NCBI RefSeq assembly: GCF_902506145.1
Contig: NZ_LR733519.1
Coordinates: 1,004,687 to 1,068,686, forward strand
Direction: 5' to 3'
DNA: 64,000 nucleotides
DNA from: Burkholderia sp. 8Y
Lineage (GTDB): Bacteria; Pseudomonadota; Gammaproteobacteria; Burkholderiales; Burkholderiaceae
Part shown: in pieces, positions 26,837 through 35,418 of the stretch
Numbering within the stretch: position 1 is the stretch's first letter
How the letters are laid out: every line of letters begins with the position of its first letter
Program-made: the position numbers and the translations under genes
The notes under the pieces: generated by a model
What the model was told of the DNA's origin: nothing
What the model saw: only the letters and a program-made list of their open reading frames with translations
Database searches by the model: none

Positions 26837-27930
26837 GCGGCGCTCCCGACGATGACGCCTTGCCTGTCGATCGCGAACGTCTCGACGATGATGCCCTGCG
26901 GCACGGTATCGAGCGCCACGTCGCGGGCGCGCGCGCACACGAGATCGCCCAGCGCAATGCCTTGCGCGCGTGCCAGCTTCAGCGCCTCCTGGCTGGTGTT
27001 CGCCGCGCGTATCGCCGACTGAAGCGCCGCGCTCGCGCCAGCATCGGCGGCCCAGCACGCGAGCAACGGCAAGTCGATGCTCGATGTCCGGCTATGCAAA
27101 TCCATATGCCCCGCCGCGAGCTTGCTGAGTTTGCCGAAGCCGCCGCATAGACTGAGCTTTTCGACCGGCGCGCGGCGCAAATGCTTCAGCACCGCGCCCG
27201 CGAAGTCGCCCATCTCGATCAACGCGATATCCGGCAGGCCGTAGCGCGCGCGCATCGCGTCTTCGCTCTGATTGCCGGTGCAAGCTGCGATATGCCGCAC
27301 GCCATTCGCGCGCGCCACGTCGATGCCCTGATGAATCGACGCGATATACGCCGAGCACGAGAACGGCCTGACGATGCCCGTCGTCCCCAGTATCGACAAG
27401 CCGCCGACGATGCCGAGCCGCGGGTTCATCGTCTTCAGCGCGAGCGATTCGCCATGTTCGACGCCTATCGTCACGTCGAAGCCGCCCGCGTAGTCGGCAA
27501 GCGGCGCGAGCGCGAGGAGATGCTCAGTCATCATCTTGCGCGGGACGGGGTTGATGGCCGGCTCGCCGATGGCAAGCGCAAGCCCTGCCCGCGTCACCGT
27601 GCCGACGCCCGGCCCCGCGTGAAAGCGCACGCCCGCATCCGCCGACAGACGCACGCGCGCAAACACCAACGCGCCATGCGTGACATCGGGATCGTCGCCG
27701 GCATCCTTGATGACGCCCGCTTCCGCGGCATCGCGCGTACCGTCGATGAGGCGGCAGAATTCCAGCTTCATCGTGACGCACTGGCCCTTCGGCAACACGA
27801 TCTCCGCGCGGTCGCTCGTCTGCCCGGTCAGCAAGAGGCGCGCGGCTGCGAGACTCGTCGCCGTCGCGCAGCTTCCGGTCGTATAGCCGCTTCTGAGCGG
27901 CGCGGGTTGCTCGGGCGTCTCGTCACGCAT
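26833..27930 (-). CDS. cbiD: Precorrin-5B (C1)-methyltransferase CbiD
   Basis: A 365-residue CbiD-type C-1 methyltransferase. The N-terminal signature [18 protein letters not shown] (near 13-30) is diagnostic; the central [17 protein letters not shown] and the [14 protein letters not shown] segment follow. In the classical aerobic pathway this step is done by CobF, an unrelated protein, so the presence of CbiD here with CobG and CobN shows a hybrid pathway, as in several Pseudomonas and Burkholderia. It starts 21 bases after the cobL stop and overlaps cobK. Confidence 0.93.
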   Translation of the reverse strand: MRDETPEQPAPLRSGYTTGSCATATSLAAARLLLTGQTSDRAEIVLPKGQCVTMKLEFCRLIDGTRDAAEAGVIKDAGDDPDVTHGALVFARVRLSADAGVRFHAGPGVGTVTRAGLALAIGEPAINPVPRKMMTEHLLALAPLADYAGGFDVTIGVEHGESLALKTMNPRLGIVGGLSILGTTGIVRPFSCSAYIASIHQGIDVARANGVRHIAACTGNQSEDAMRARYGLPDIALIEMGDFAGAVLKHLRRAPVEKLSLCGGFGKLSKLAAGHMDLHSRTSSIDLPLLACWAADAGASAALQSAIRAANTSQEALKLARAQGIALGDLVCARARDVALDTVPQGIIVETFAIDRQGVIVGSAA

Positions 27931-27951
27931 GATGAAGGGCGTGGAACGTGC

Positions 27952-29160
27952 TCACGGCTTGCTCGCGCACAGCAAGGTGATCGGCAACGCTTGCCGCCAC
28001 GTATCGAAGCTGCCGAGCGGCTCCGCATACGCGACCCCGATGCGCGCGAGTTCACCGCCATGACGCGCGCGCCAGTCGACGAGCACAGCCTCGCTTTGCA
28101 GCGTGACCGCATTCACGACCAGCCGCCCGCCCTGACGCAGCCGCGCCCAGCACGTATCGAGCACGCCGGGCGCGGTCACGCCGCCGCCGATGAACACCGC
28201 ATCGGGCGCGGGGAGGCCATCGAGCGAGGCCGGCGCTTCGCCCTTTACGAGCTTGAGCGCGGGCACGCCGAGCGCATCGCGGTTATGTTCGATCAGACGC
28301 TGCCGGCCCTCGTTCGCTTCGATGGCGATCGCGCGGCACCGGACATGCGCGCGCATCCATTCGATGCCGACGGAACCGCAGCCCGCGCCGACATCCCACA
28401 GCAATTCGCCCGGCTGCGGCGCAAGGCGCGCAAGCGTGATCGCGCGGACATCGCGCTTGGTGAGCTGGCCGTCGTGCCGATAGGCGTCATCGGGCAACCC
28501 CGGCGTGAGGGGCGGACCGGCGTGGCCTGCGTGCGTGCGGCATTCGATGGCAACGAGGTTCAGCGGCGCCACGAACGGCTCACGCCAGTCGTCCGCGCGC
28601 TCGTCGATGCGCCGTTCGTTTGCGCCGCCGAGATGCTCGAAAACCGTCATGCGGCTCGGGCCGAATCCATGCGCCGTCAGCAAGGACGCGATGGCCGCGG
28701 GCGTCGCGCCGTCCGCGCTCAGCACGAGCAGACGCTCGCCGCGAAACACGTGCGCCAGCAGCGAAGCGGCCGGACGTCCGACGAGCGACACGCATTGCGC
28801 ATCCTGCAACGCCCAATGCAGCCGCGCGGCCGCGAGCGAGAGCGACGAAGGCGCGGGAATCACGCGCATCTCGTCGGCGGAAAGCTCGCGCGCGAGCGTC
28901 GCGCCGACGCCGAAGAACATCGGATCGCCGCTCGCGAGCACGCATACAGGTGCGCCGCGCCTGCGCTCGGCGAGCACGGCATCAAGAGAAAAGGGACTCG
29001 GCCACGGCACGCGCCGCGCTGCGATGCGCGCGGGCAAGAGCGCGAGATGACGCTCGCCGCCGTGTATCGCGCCGGCCTCAAGTAGCGCACGGCGCGCCGC
29101 GCGGCTCAACGCATGCCAGCCGTCCTCGCCGATGCCTACCACCGTCAGCCAGCTCGACAT
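27952..29160 (-). CDS. cobL: Precorrin-6Y C5,15-methyltransferase/decarboxylase (CbiE-CbiT fusion)
   Basis: A 402-residue two-domain enzyme that methylates C-5 and C-15 and decarboxylates the acetate side chain at C-12. The CbiE-like domain occupies about 1-205, with [10 protein letters not shown] near 77-86. The CbiT-like domain occupies about 215-402, with the Rossmann SAM motif [13 protein letters not shown] at 256-268. It is the first gene of the minus-strand operon, and its start faces the plus-strand cobalamin riboswitch across a 350-base gap. No riboswitch is seen on its own strand. Confidence 0.93.
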   Translation of the reverse strand: MSSWLTVVGIGEDGWHALSRAARRALLEAGAIHGGERHLALLPARIAARRVPWPSPFSLDAVLAERRRGAPVCVLASGDPMFFGVGATLARELSADEMRVIPAPSSLSLAAARLHWALQDAQCVSLVGRPAASLLAHVFRGERLLVLSADGATPAAIASLLTAHGFGPSRMTVFEHLGGANERRIDERADDWREPFVAPLNLVAIECRTHAGHAGPPLTPGLPDDAYRHDGQLTKRDVRAITLARLAPQPGELLWDVGAGCGSVGIEWMRAHVRCRAIAIEANEGRQRLIEHNRDALGVPALKLVKGEAPASLDGLPAPDAVFIGGGVTAPGVLDTCWARLRQGGRLVVNAVTLQSEAVLVDWRARHGGELARIGVAYAEPLGSFDTWRQALPITLLCASKP

Positions 29161-29249
29161 GGGCCGTCTCCTCCTTGCGCTTCGCGACGCGCTTCATGCG
29201 ACGATACCCTGCACGAAGCGTTCTGATGAGCGATAAAAGCGGGCATAAT

Positions 29250-29420
29250 ACATCGGTACGTCGGTGCCCAACGGTTCAACCCGAGGGCCTAACAGGGAAC
29301 ACAGCAAAACTGTGGCTGCCCCCGCAATTGTACGCAGCGAGTCCGCGCTCCACTGCCACTGGTTTTTACCGGGAAGGCCGGCGCGGGCGCAGACCTGCCA
29401 GCCAAGAGACCTGCCGACTC
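29250..29420 (+). promoter_or_regulatory. Cobalamin riboswitch before cobG
   Basis: Classic B12-box architecture on the plus strand: the G+GTGCC opening near 29254-29268, AACAGGGAAC near 29290-29300, GCTGCCCCCGCAATTGTA (29313-29330), a TGCCACTGG segment near 29353, GGGAAGGC near 29370, and GCCAAGAGACCTGCC at the 3' end (29401-29415). It lies about 90 bases before the cobG start and should shut down cobG-H-I-J when adenosylcobalamin is plentiful. The minus-strand cobL promoter must share the 29161-29250 space. Confidence 0.92.
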
Positions 29421-29508
29421 ACGCTTTCCACGCATTGTTCGCGCGACGCCGGCCGGGCGGGGTGTACCGGTCTCATCGCCCGAAGCGAGAATCGCACCGG
29501 TCACGCTT

Positions 29509-30771
29509 TTGAACGCTTCTTTTCCGACACCGCGGCCCTCGGCTTGCCCCGGCCTCATGCGTATCGTGCAGGCGCGCGACGGCGGCCTCGCGCGCCTGCG
29601 CATTTTTGGCGGCAAGCTCGACGCGCACGCGGCGCATGCCGTCGCGCGCGCGGCGGTGCGCTGCGGCTCGGGCGTCATCGAACTCACGAACCGCGCGAAC
29701 CTGCAACTGCGCGGCATTCGCGACGATGCCCACGCCGAACTCGTCGATATCGCACTCGATGCGGGCCTCGGTCCGCAAGCCGAAGGCGGCGACGACTTGC
29801 GCAACGTGATGCTGAGCCCGCTCGCGAGCGACAGCACGCGCCGCCTCGCCACCGCCATCGTCACCGCGATGCAGGGCGATGCCGCGCTGCACGCGCTGTC
29901 GCCGAAGTTCGCGCTGCAACTCGACGGCGGCGAACGGCTCGCGATGCTCGACCATCCGCACGATCTCTGGCTTTCCGCGCTCGACGGCGGCGCGCGTTAC
30001 GCGTTCGGCCTCGCGGGTTCCATGCCGCATCGCGAAGCCGACGCGCCCGCGCTCGGCAGCATCGCGGGCGAGCATGCCGTGGGCTTCGTCGTTGCCGTGC
30101 TGCGCGCGTTTGTCGCGCAGGCTTCGACAGACGAGCATCGCATGCGCGACGTGCTCGCGCGAATCGGCGTCGCGCGCTTCGTGGCTGCGCTTTCCTTCGA
30201 TCCGATCGACATCACATGGCGCCGCGCTCCGGCCGATGCTTCATTGCGCTTCGGCGCGCATCCGATGCCCGAAGGCGCAGCGTGGTATGTCGGCGCGCAA
30301 ACGCAATTGGGGCGGCTCGACGCAGCCACGCTCGACGCGCTCGCCGATCTCGCTTCGACGCACGCGCAAGGCCGGCTTCTGATAACGCCGTGGCAAGGCG
30401 TGCTCATGCCTGACGTGGCAGCGCAGCATAAGGAGCACGTGCTCGCCCGTATGAACGCGCTCGGCCTCATCACACAGGCGGATCATCCGCTTGCGCGGTT
30501 TGTCGCGTGCGCGGGGTCGGCGGGCTGCGCAAAGAGTCGTGCGGATACCAAAGCCGACGCACACCGCCTCGCCGCGCTGCTGACGGTACAGGGCGACGTG
30601 CACTTCAGCGGCTGCGAACGCTCGTGCGCCGCCGCGCATCCCGTTGCAACGACGTTGATCGCCGTATCGACTGCACGCTATGACTTGCATGTCGACGCGC
30701 GGCTCGTCGAACGAAACCTATCCATCGAAGAGGCGGCCGCATGGCTCGCCCGGAGCCATGCCGATGCTTGA
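29509..30771 (+). CDS. cobG: Precorrin-3B synthase
   Basis: About 420 residues, an oxygen-dependent iron-sulfur monooxygenase related to sulfite/nitrite reductases that prepares the macrocycle for ring contraction. The half-repeat opening PSACPGLMRIVQARDGG is present, and four cysteines for the 4Fe-4S/heme site are at about C334, C340, C369 and C373 (CAGSAGC and CERSC). A TTG at 29509 is taken as the start; the only early ATG (29557) would cut into the conserved opening. This gene marks the pathway as oxygen-dependent. It overlaps the cobH start. Confidence 0.9.
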   Translation: MNASFPTPRPSACPGLMRIVQARDGGLARLRIFGGKLDAHAAHAVARAAVRCGSGVIELTNRANLQLRGIRDDAHAELVDIALDAGLGPQAEGGDDLRNVMLSPLASDSTRRLATAIVTAMQGDAALHALSPKFALQLDGGERLAMLDHPHDLWLSALDGGARYAFGLAGSMPHREADAPALGSIAGEHAVGFVVAVLRAFVAQASTDEHRMRDVLARIGVARFVAALSFDPIDITWRRAPADASLRFGAHPMPEGAAWYVGAQTQLGRLDAATLDALADLASTHAQGRLLITPWQGVLMPDVAAQHKEHVLARMNALGLITQADHPLARFVACAGSAGCAKSRADTKADAHRLAALLTVQGDVHFSGCERSCAAAHPVATTLIAVSTARYDLHVDARLVERNLSIEEAAAWLARSHADA

Positions 30772-31390
30772 CTATATCCGCGACGGCGCCGAGATTTATC
30801 GCCAGTCGTTCGCGACGATTCGCGCTGAAGCGAACTTGAGCGCCGTTCCGCGCGACCTGGAAAAGCTCGCCGTGCGGCTGATTCATGCGTGCGGCATGGT
30901 CGATATCGTCGATGATCTGCGCTTCTCTCCCGGCGCGGGCGATGCGGGACGCAACGCGCTCGCAGCCGGCGCGCCGATACTTTGCGACGCGCGCATGGTC
31001 GCGCACGGCATCACGCAGGCGCGCCTTCCCGCCGATAACCGCATCGTCTGCACGCTCGGCGATCCGTCCGTGCCCGAGCGCGCCCGCGCGATGCGCAACA
31101 CGCGCTCGGCGGCTGCGCTCGAGCTATGGCGGCCAGATCTCGAGGGCGCCATCGTCGCGATAGGCAACGCGCCGACTGCGCTCTTTCATCTGCTCGACAT
31201 GCTCGATGCCGGCGCGCCGAAGCCCGCGCTCATTCTCGGCTTTCCGGTCGGTTTCATCGGCGCGGCGGAATCGAAGGCGATGCTCGCAGCCGACAGCCGC
31301 GGCGTGCCCTTCGTCGCGCTGCACGGACGACGCGGCGGCAGCGCAATGGCAGCGGCCGCGGTGAACGCGCTTGCTTCGGAGAACGAATGA
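30764..31390 (+). CDS. cobH: Precorrin-8X methylmutase
   Basis: A 208-residue enzyme that moves the C-11 methyl group to C-12, giving hydrogenobyrinic acid. Family features are the [20 protein letters not shown] opening, the [14 protein letters not shown] segment and [13 protein letters not shown]. Two ATGs (30758 and 30764) lie inside the cobG 3' end; 30764 is better spaced from GGAG at 30752. It overlaps cobI by one or a few bases. Confidence 0.92.
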   Translation: MLDYIRDGAEIYRQSFATIRAEANLSAVPRDLEKLAVRLIHACGMVDIVDDLRFSPGAGDAGRNALAAGAPILCDARMVAHGITQARLPADNRIVCTLGDPSVPERARAMRNTRSAAALELWRPDLEGAIVAIGNAPTALFHLLDMLDAGAPKPALILGFPVGFIGAAESKAMLAADSRGVPFVALHGRRGGSAMAAAAVNALASENE

Positions 31391-32115
31391 TGAGCGGACG
31401 CCTCTATGGTCTCGGCGTTGGCCCGGGCGATCCCGAACTTATCACCGTGAAGGCGCTGCGGCTCTTGAAGTCGGCGCCCGTGGTCGCGTATTTCGTCGCG
31501 AAGGGCAAGAAGGGCAACGCGTTCGGCATCATCGAGGCGCATCTCGACGATACGCAGACACGCTTGCCGCTGGTGTATCCGGTCACGACCGAAGTGCTCG
31601 AACCGCCGCTCTGCTACGAAACGATCATCAGCGCGTTCTATGACGACGCCGCGCTCGCTATTGCGCATCATCTCGAAGCGGGCCGCGATGTCGCCGTGAT
31701 CTGCGAAGGCGATCCCTTCTTCTACGGCTCGTACATGTATCTGCATGACCGCCTTGCCGGACGTTTCGATGCGCACGTCGTCCCCGGCGTATGTTCGATG
31801 CTCGGCGGCGTATCCGTGTTGGGCGCGCCGCTCGTCTATCGCAATCAGAGCCTTTGCGTGCTGTCCGGCGTGCTGCCCGAGGACGAGTTGAAGTGCAAGC
31901 TCGAAGCATCCGACGCGGCCGTCGTCATGAAGCTTGGCCGCAATTTCGACAAAGTACGGCGCGTTCTGGTCGAGCTAGGCTTGGACAAGCGCGCGCTCTA
32001 TGTCGAGCGGGCGACGATGGCGAATCAGCGCATCGTGCCGCTGGATGAAGTCGATCCGATGGCGTCGCCCTATTTTTCGCTGCTCGTCGTGCCGGGAAAG
32101 AAATGGCAGGCATGA
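31390..32115 (+). CDS. cobI: Precorrin-2 C20-methyltransferase
   Basis: A 241-residue SAM-dependent methylase that makes precorrin-3A from precorrin-2. The [20 protein letters not shown] opening (about 6-25) and [18 protein letters not shown] (near 100) are family motifs. The start TGATG overlaps the cobH stop; ATG 31387 is an equally placed alternative. The 3' end overlaps the CbiG/CobJ gene as ATGA. Confidence 0.93.
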   Translation: MSGRLYGLGVGPGDPELITVKALRLLKSAPVVAYFVAKGKKGNAFGIIEAHLDDTQTRLPLVYPVTTEVLEPPLCYETIISAFYDDAALAIAHHLEAGRDVAVICEGDPFFYGSYMYLHDRLAGRFDAHVVPGVCSMLGGVSVLGAPLVYRNQSLCVLSGVLPEDELKCKLEASDAAVVMKLGRNFDKVRRVLVELGLDKRALYVERATMANQRIVPLDEVDPMASPYFSLLVVPGKKWQA

Positions 32116-33755
32116 GCCCGGTGTCTTCCATCGCGATCGTCGTGCTCGGCGAAAGCGCCATGCCGATCGCGCGCCGCATTCAGGCGCGTTATCCCGGAGC
32201 GCGCGTGCATGGGCTCGCTCATCGCACGCATGCCGACATCGCCTACGACGAATTCGGCGCGCACGTGCGCGCGCTTTATCTCGCGGCAACGCCGATCGTC
32301 GCGCTGTGTGCGGCGGGCATCGTCATTCGCTCGCTCGCGCCGTGTCTCGCGGACAAGGGCGCCGAGCCGCCTGTGCTGGCCGTCGCGCAGGATGGAAGCG
32401 CCGTCGTGCCGCTGCTGGGCGGCATGAGCGGCGTCAATGTGCTGGCGCGCGAGATCGGCGCGGCGCTCGACGTCATGCCCGCGATCACGACGAGCGGAGA
32501 GTTGCGCTTCGGCACATGCCTGCTCGCGCCGCCCGACGGTTACGCGCTTGCGGATATCGAGCGCGGCAAGCGTTTCGTGTCCGATCTGCTTGCGGGCGAG
32601 ACGACGCGCATAGAAGGCCATGCGCCGTGGCTCGATGAAGCAGACTTGCCCCGCGCCGATGACGCGCGTCTTGCCGTGCGCATCACGCCGCACGCGATGC
32701 ACGACGAGCACAGTCTTGTGATTCATCCGCGTTGCGTGGCCGCGTGGATAGCAGCGCCGGATGATGAAATCGCCGATCGCGTGCGCCTTGCGTTGCACGA
32801 ACATCGGCTATCGCCGCTAGCACTCGCCGCGCTCGTCGCACCGACCGCAAGCATGACGTCCGATGCGCTCAGCGATGCGGCCAACGCGCTAAACGTGCCG
32901 CTTCGCTTCGGCGACGAGCCGCCACCGCATCACGCGCTTCGTGCGCACGGAATCGCTTTGAGCGTGGCACACGCGCCGCTCGACGTGAACTGCATCGGTC
33001 GGGCGCGCGGCACATTGACAGTCATTGGCTTGGGCCCCGGCAGTGCAGACTTGTTGACGCCTGCCGCGAAAGCCGCGCTCGTCGCCGCGCAGGACATCCT
33101 CGGCTATGAGACGTATGTGCGGATGGCCGGGCCGTTTCGCGCGGACCAGCGCATTCACATGACGGACAACCGCGAAGAGTTGCAACGCGCACGCCATGCG
33201 TTCGAACTGGCGAGCGAGGGGCGAAAGGTCGTGGTCGTATCGTCGGGCGATCCCGGTGTCTTCGCGATGGCCGCCGCCGTGCTCGAAGTTCTCGACGAAG
33301 GCCGCGCGACACATGCCGAATGGAATGCCGTGAAGCTCGCGATCGTGCCGGGCGTGTCGGCATCGCTGGCAACGGCTGCACGCGCGGGCGCGCCGCTCGG
33401 CCATGACTTCTGCGTGCTATCGCTCTCGGACAACCTCAAGCCCTGGGACGTAATCGAGCATCGCATCCGACATGCGAGCGAAGCAGATCTCGTGATGGCG
33501 TTCTATAACCCGTTATCGAAGGCGCGGCCCTGGCAGTTCGATCGGGCAATCGATATCGTGCGCGAGTATCGCGATGCAGCGACGCCCGTGGTGCTGGGCC
33601 GCGATGTCGGACGTCCAGCAGAAACCATGCGTATCGTGACGCTGGGCGAATTGCGGGGCGGCCTCGTCGATATGCGAACGATGGTCATCATCGGATCGTC
33701 GAAGACGCGCGTGATCGGCGACGCCGAATGGGTCTATACGCCGCGCTCGTATTGA
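32112..33755 (+). CDS. cobJ: CbiG-CobJ fusion: precorrin-3B C17-methyltransferase
   Basis: About 547 residues. Residues 1-295 form a CbiG-like region (N-terminal domain with [17 protein letters not shown] and [20 protein letters not shown], then the [14 protein letters not shown] segment of the second domain). Residues 300-547 are a complete CobJ methylase with [33 protein letters not shown] and [12 protein letters not shown]. CobJ methylates C-17 and contracts the ring. CbiG opens the lactone in the anaerobic route, so its retention in an aerobic cluster is notable. ATG 32103 is an alternative start. The 3' end converges with and overlaps the VWA gene by 22 bases. Confidence 0.92.
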   Translation: MSPVSSIAIVVLGESAMPIARRIQARYPGARVHGLAHRTHADIAYDEFGAHVRALYLAATPIVALCAAGIVIRSLAPCLADKGAEPPVLAVAQDGSAVVPLLGGMSGVNVLAREIGAALDVMPAITTSGELRFGTCLLAPPDGYALADIERGKRFVSDLLAGETTRIEGHAPWLDEADLPRADDARLAVRITPHAMHDEHSLVIHPRCVAAWIAAPDDEIADRVRLALHEHRLSPLALAALVAPTASMTSDALSDAANALNVPLRFGDEPPPHHALRAHGIALSVAHAPLDVNCIGRARGTLTVIGLGPGSADLLTPAAKAALVAAQDILGYETYVRMAGPFRADQRIHMTDNREELQRARHAFELASEGRKVVVVSSGDPGVFAMAAAVLEVLDEGRATHAEWNAVKLAIVPGVSASLATAARAGAPLGHDFCVLSLSDNLKPWDVIEHRIRHASEADLVMAFYNPLSKARPWQFDRAIDIVREYRDAATPVVLGRDVGRPAETMRIVTLGELRGGLVDMRTMVIIGSSKTRVIGDAEWVYTPRSY

Positions 33756-34345
33756 AGCGATTCGGCGGGGACGTACTGCGCGCGCCAGTCGAGCGCCAAC
33801 GCCTTAGCGCCGCCGACACGCACGCGCCCCTCCTCGAAATCAACGACGACGATGCGGTCCGCCAGCACAGGCGCAGCGGGGCGTTCGTTCGTGCGTCCAT
33901 CGCTCAGCAGCCACAACCAGCGACGCTGTGAGGCCTTGCGGCGCGCAGCCCGCGCAAGCACCGTCGATGCCGTGGCGAGGCCGAGCCTGAGCGGCGTTCC
34001 ACCCCCGCCGCCGATCGGTGCGATCCAGCGGTCATTGAACCAATGCGCCGTTCCCGGCTGACGACGCACTTCGGCACGCCCGCCACCGAAGCACACGAGC
34101 GCGACCTCGGCGCGTTCGCGATACGCGCGGTCGAACAGCGCAATCAGCAAACCCTTCGCGCGCGCAAGACGCTCGCCGCCGAGCATGGAGCCCGAGCAAT
34201 CGAGCACGAAGCAATGCAGTGCGGGCGCTTCGCCTTGGCCTCGCCGAAAGCGCAAATGACTGACATCCAAGCGTGCGGCCCGTTTGGCGCGCAGCGTCGC
34301 AATCCAGTCGACCGACGCTGTAGCGAGCCCTTCACGCGCATGCAT
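33734..34345 (-). CDS. VWA domain protein, candidate cobaltochelatase D-type subunit
   Basis: A 203-residue protein consisting almost only of a von Willebrand A domain. The metal-ion-dependent adhesion site is DCSGSM (D49-M54), with a GGGGTPLRLGL threonine further on and LLSDGRTNE near 150. It corresponds to the C-terminal third of magnesium-chelatase ChlD/BchD or cobaltochelatase CobT. It follows the ChlI-like gene on the same strand, so it should complete the CobN chelatase. The start is uncertain: the frame is open through the 70-base gap up to the ChlI stop without an ATG, so a non-ATG start is possible. Confidence 0.82.
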   Translation of the reverse strand: MHAREGLATASVDWIATLRAKRAARLDVSHLRFRRGQGEAPALHCFVLDCSGSMLGGERLARAKGLLIALFDRAYRERAEVALVCFGGGRAEVRRQPGTAHWFNDRWIAPIGGGGGTPLRLGLATASTVLARAARRKASQRRWLWLLSDGRTNERPAAPVLADRIVVVDFEEGRVRVGGAKALALDWRAQYVPAESLQYERGV

Positions 34346-34416
34346 GCGTCCACGCGAAGGCGCTTCCTGCCATCGAAGACGATGCGCGTTCGCATCGGCA
34401 TCAAGCCCTCGATGGC

Positions 34417-35418
34417 TCAGGCTTTTTTTGCGGCAAGCGGCCTGACGTGCTTCATTTTCGCGGTGCCGACGGTTTCGGGCGGCACGTAGCCCCAGTCGTC
34501 GCCCTGCGCAGCATTCGCGTTGGCGGCCTGACGCGGTGCTTCGCGAGAAGGCGCGTCATGTTCGCGTCGTCGATGCCGGAGCACCGCATCGGCCACGCAA
34601 TCGACGTGCTTCGCTTCGACGGACTCCGCGCCTTCGAGCGCCGCCAGCGCACGCGCCGCGCGCAGCATCACGATGTCGGCGCGCAGGCCATCCACGTTGG
34701 CTGCGATGCACAGTTCGCTGACGTGCGCATGCACCACGTCATCGAATTCGAAACCGCCGAGCGCCGCACGCGCCGCCTCGATGCGTTCGGCGAGCGCCGT
34801 CTGGTTGTCAACATGTCGCGCACGAAACGTTTCGCGGTCCGAATCGAATGCAAGACGGGCCTTGACGATACGCTGTCGCACGTTGGCGTCGAAGCAATTG
34901 ACGAGTTCGACAGCGAGCCCGAAGCGATCGAGCAATTGCGGGCGCAACTCGCCCTCTTCCGGATTCATGGTGCCGATCAGCACGAAGCGCGCATCATGAC
35001 GATGCGAGATGCCGTCTCGCTCGATAATATTCACACCGCTCGCGGCCACGTCGAGCAATTGATCGACGAGGGGATTGGGGAGCAGGTTGACTTCATCGAC
35101 ATACAGAACACCGCGATGCGCCTTCGCGAGCAATCCCGGCGAGAACGTCACGCCGCCATCGCGCAATGCGCTCTGGATATCGAGTGTGCCGATGAGTTGT
35201 TCTTCGCTCGCGCCGAGCGGCAAGGTCACGAGTTTCCCTTCGGGCAATAGCTCCGCAAGCGCGCGCGCCGCCGTCGACTTCGCCGTGCCGCGCGGACCGC
35301 TCACGAGCACCCCGCCCAATGACGGATCGACAGCCGCGAGCAACAACGCCTGTTGCAACGGCGCTTGTCCGACGAGCGCGGTGAAAGGAAACGCTGGAAA
35401 TAAAGAGGTTTCGTTCAA
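34417..35418 (-). CDS. AAA+ ATPase, ChlI/BchI-type chelatase subunit
   Basis: A 333-residue AAA+ ATPase of the magnesium-chelatase I family. Walker A GPRGTAKST is at 41-49, Walker B VLYVDEVNLL at 104-113, followed by the arginine-finger region RPQLLDRFGLAVEL. It powers insertion of cobalt together with CobN and the VWA protein, in place of the CobS/CobT pair of Pseudomonas denitrificans. Its start overlaps the cobN stop by 4 bases, which indicates co-translation. Confidence 0.88.
   Translation of the reverse strand: MNETSLFPAFPFTALVGQAPLQQALLLAAVDPSLGGVLVSGPRGTAKSTAARALAELLPEGKLVTLPLGASEEQLIGTLDIQSALRDGGVTFSPGLLAKAHRGVLYVDEVNLLPNPLVDQLLDVAASGVNIIERDGISHRHDARFVLIGTMNPEEGELRPQLLDRFGLAVELVNCFDANVRQRIVKARLAFDSDRETFRARHVDNQTALAERIEAARAALGGFEFDDVVHAHVSELCIAANVDGLRADIVMLRAARALAALEGAESVEAKHVDCVADAVLRHRRREHDAPSREAPRQAANANAAQGDDWGYVPPETVGTAKMKHVRPLAAKKA

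Noticed and set aside
27181..30413. Long plus-strand open frames (634 and 597 codons) across cbiD, cobL and cobG
   Set aside because: Arg/Ala-rich antisense or out-of-frame shadows; the real genes on the other frames have unmistakable family motifs.
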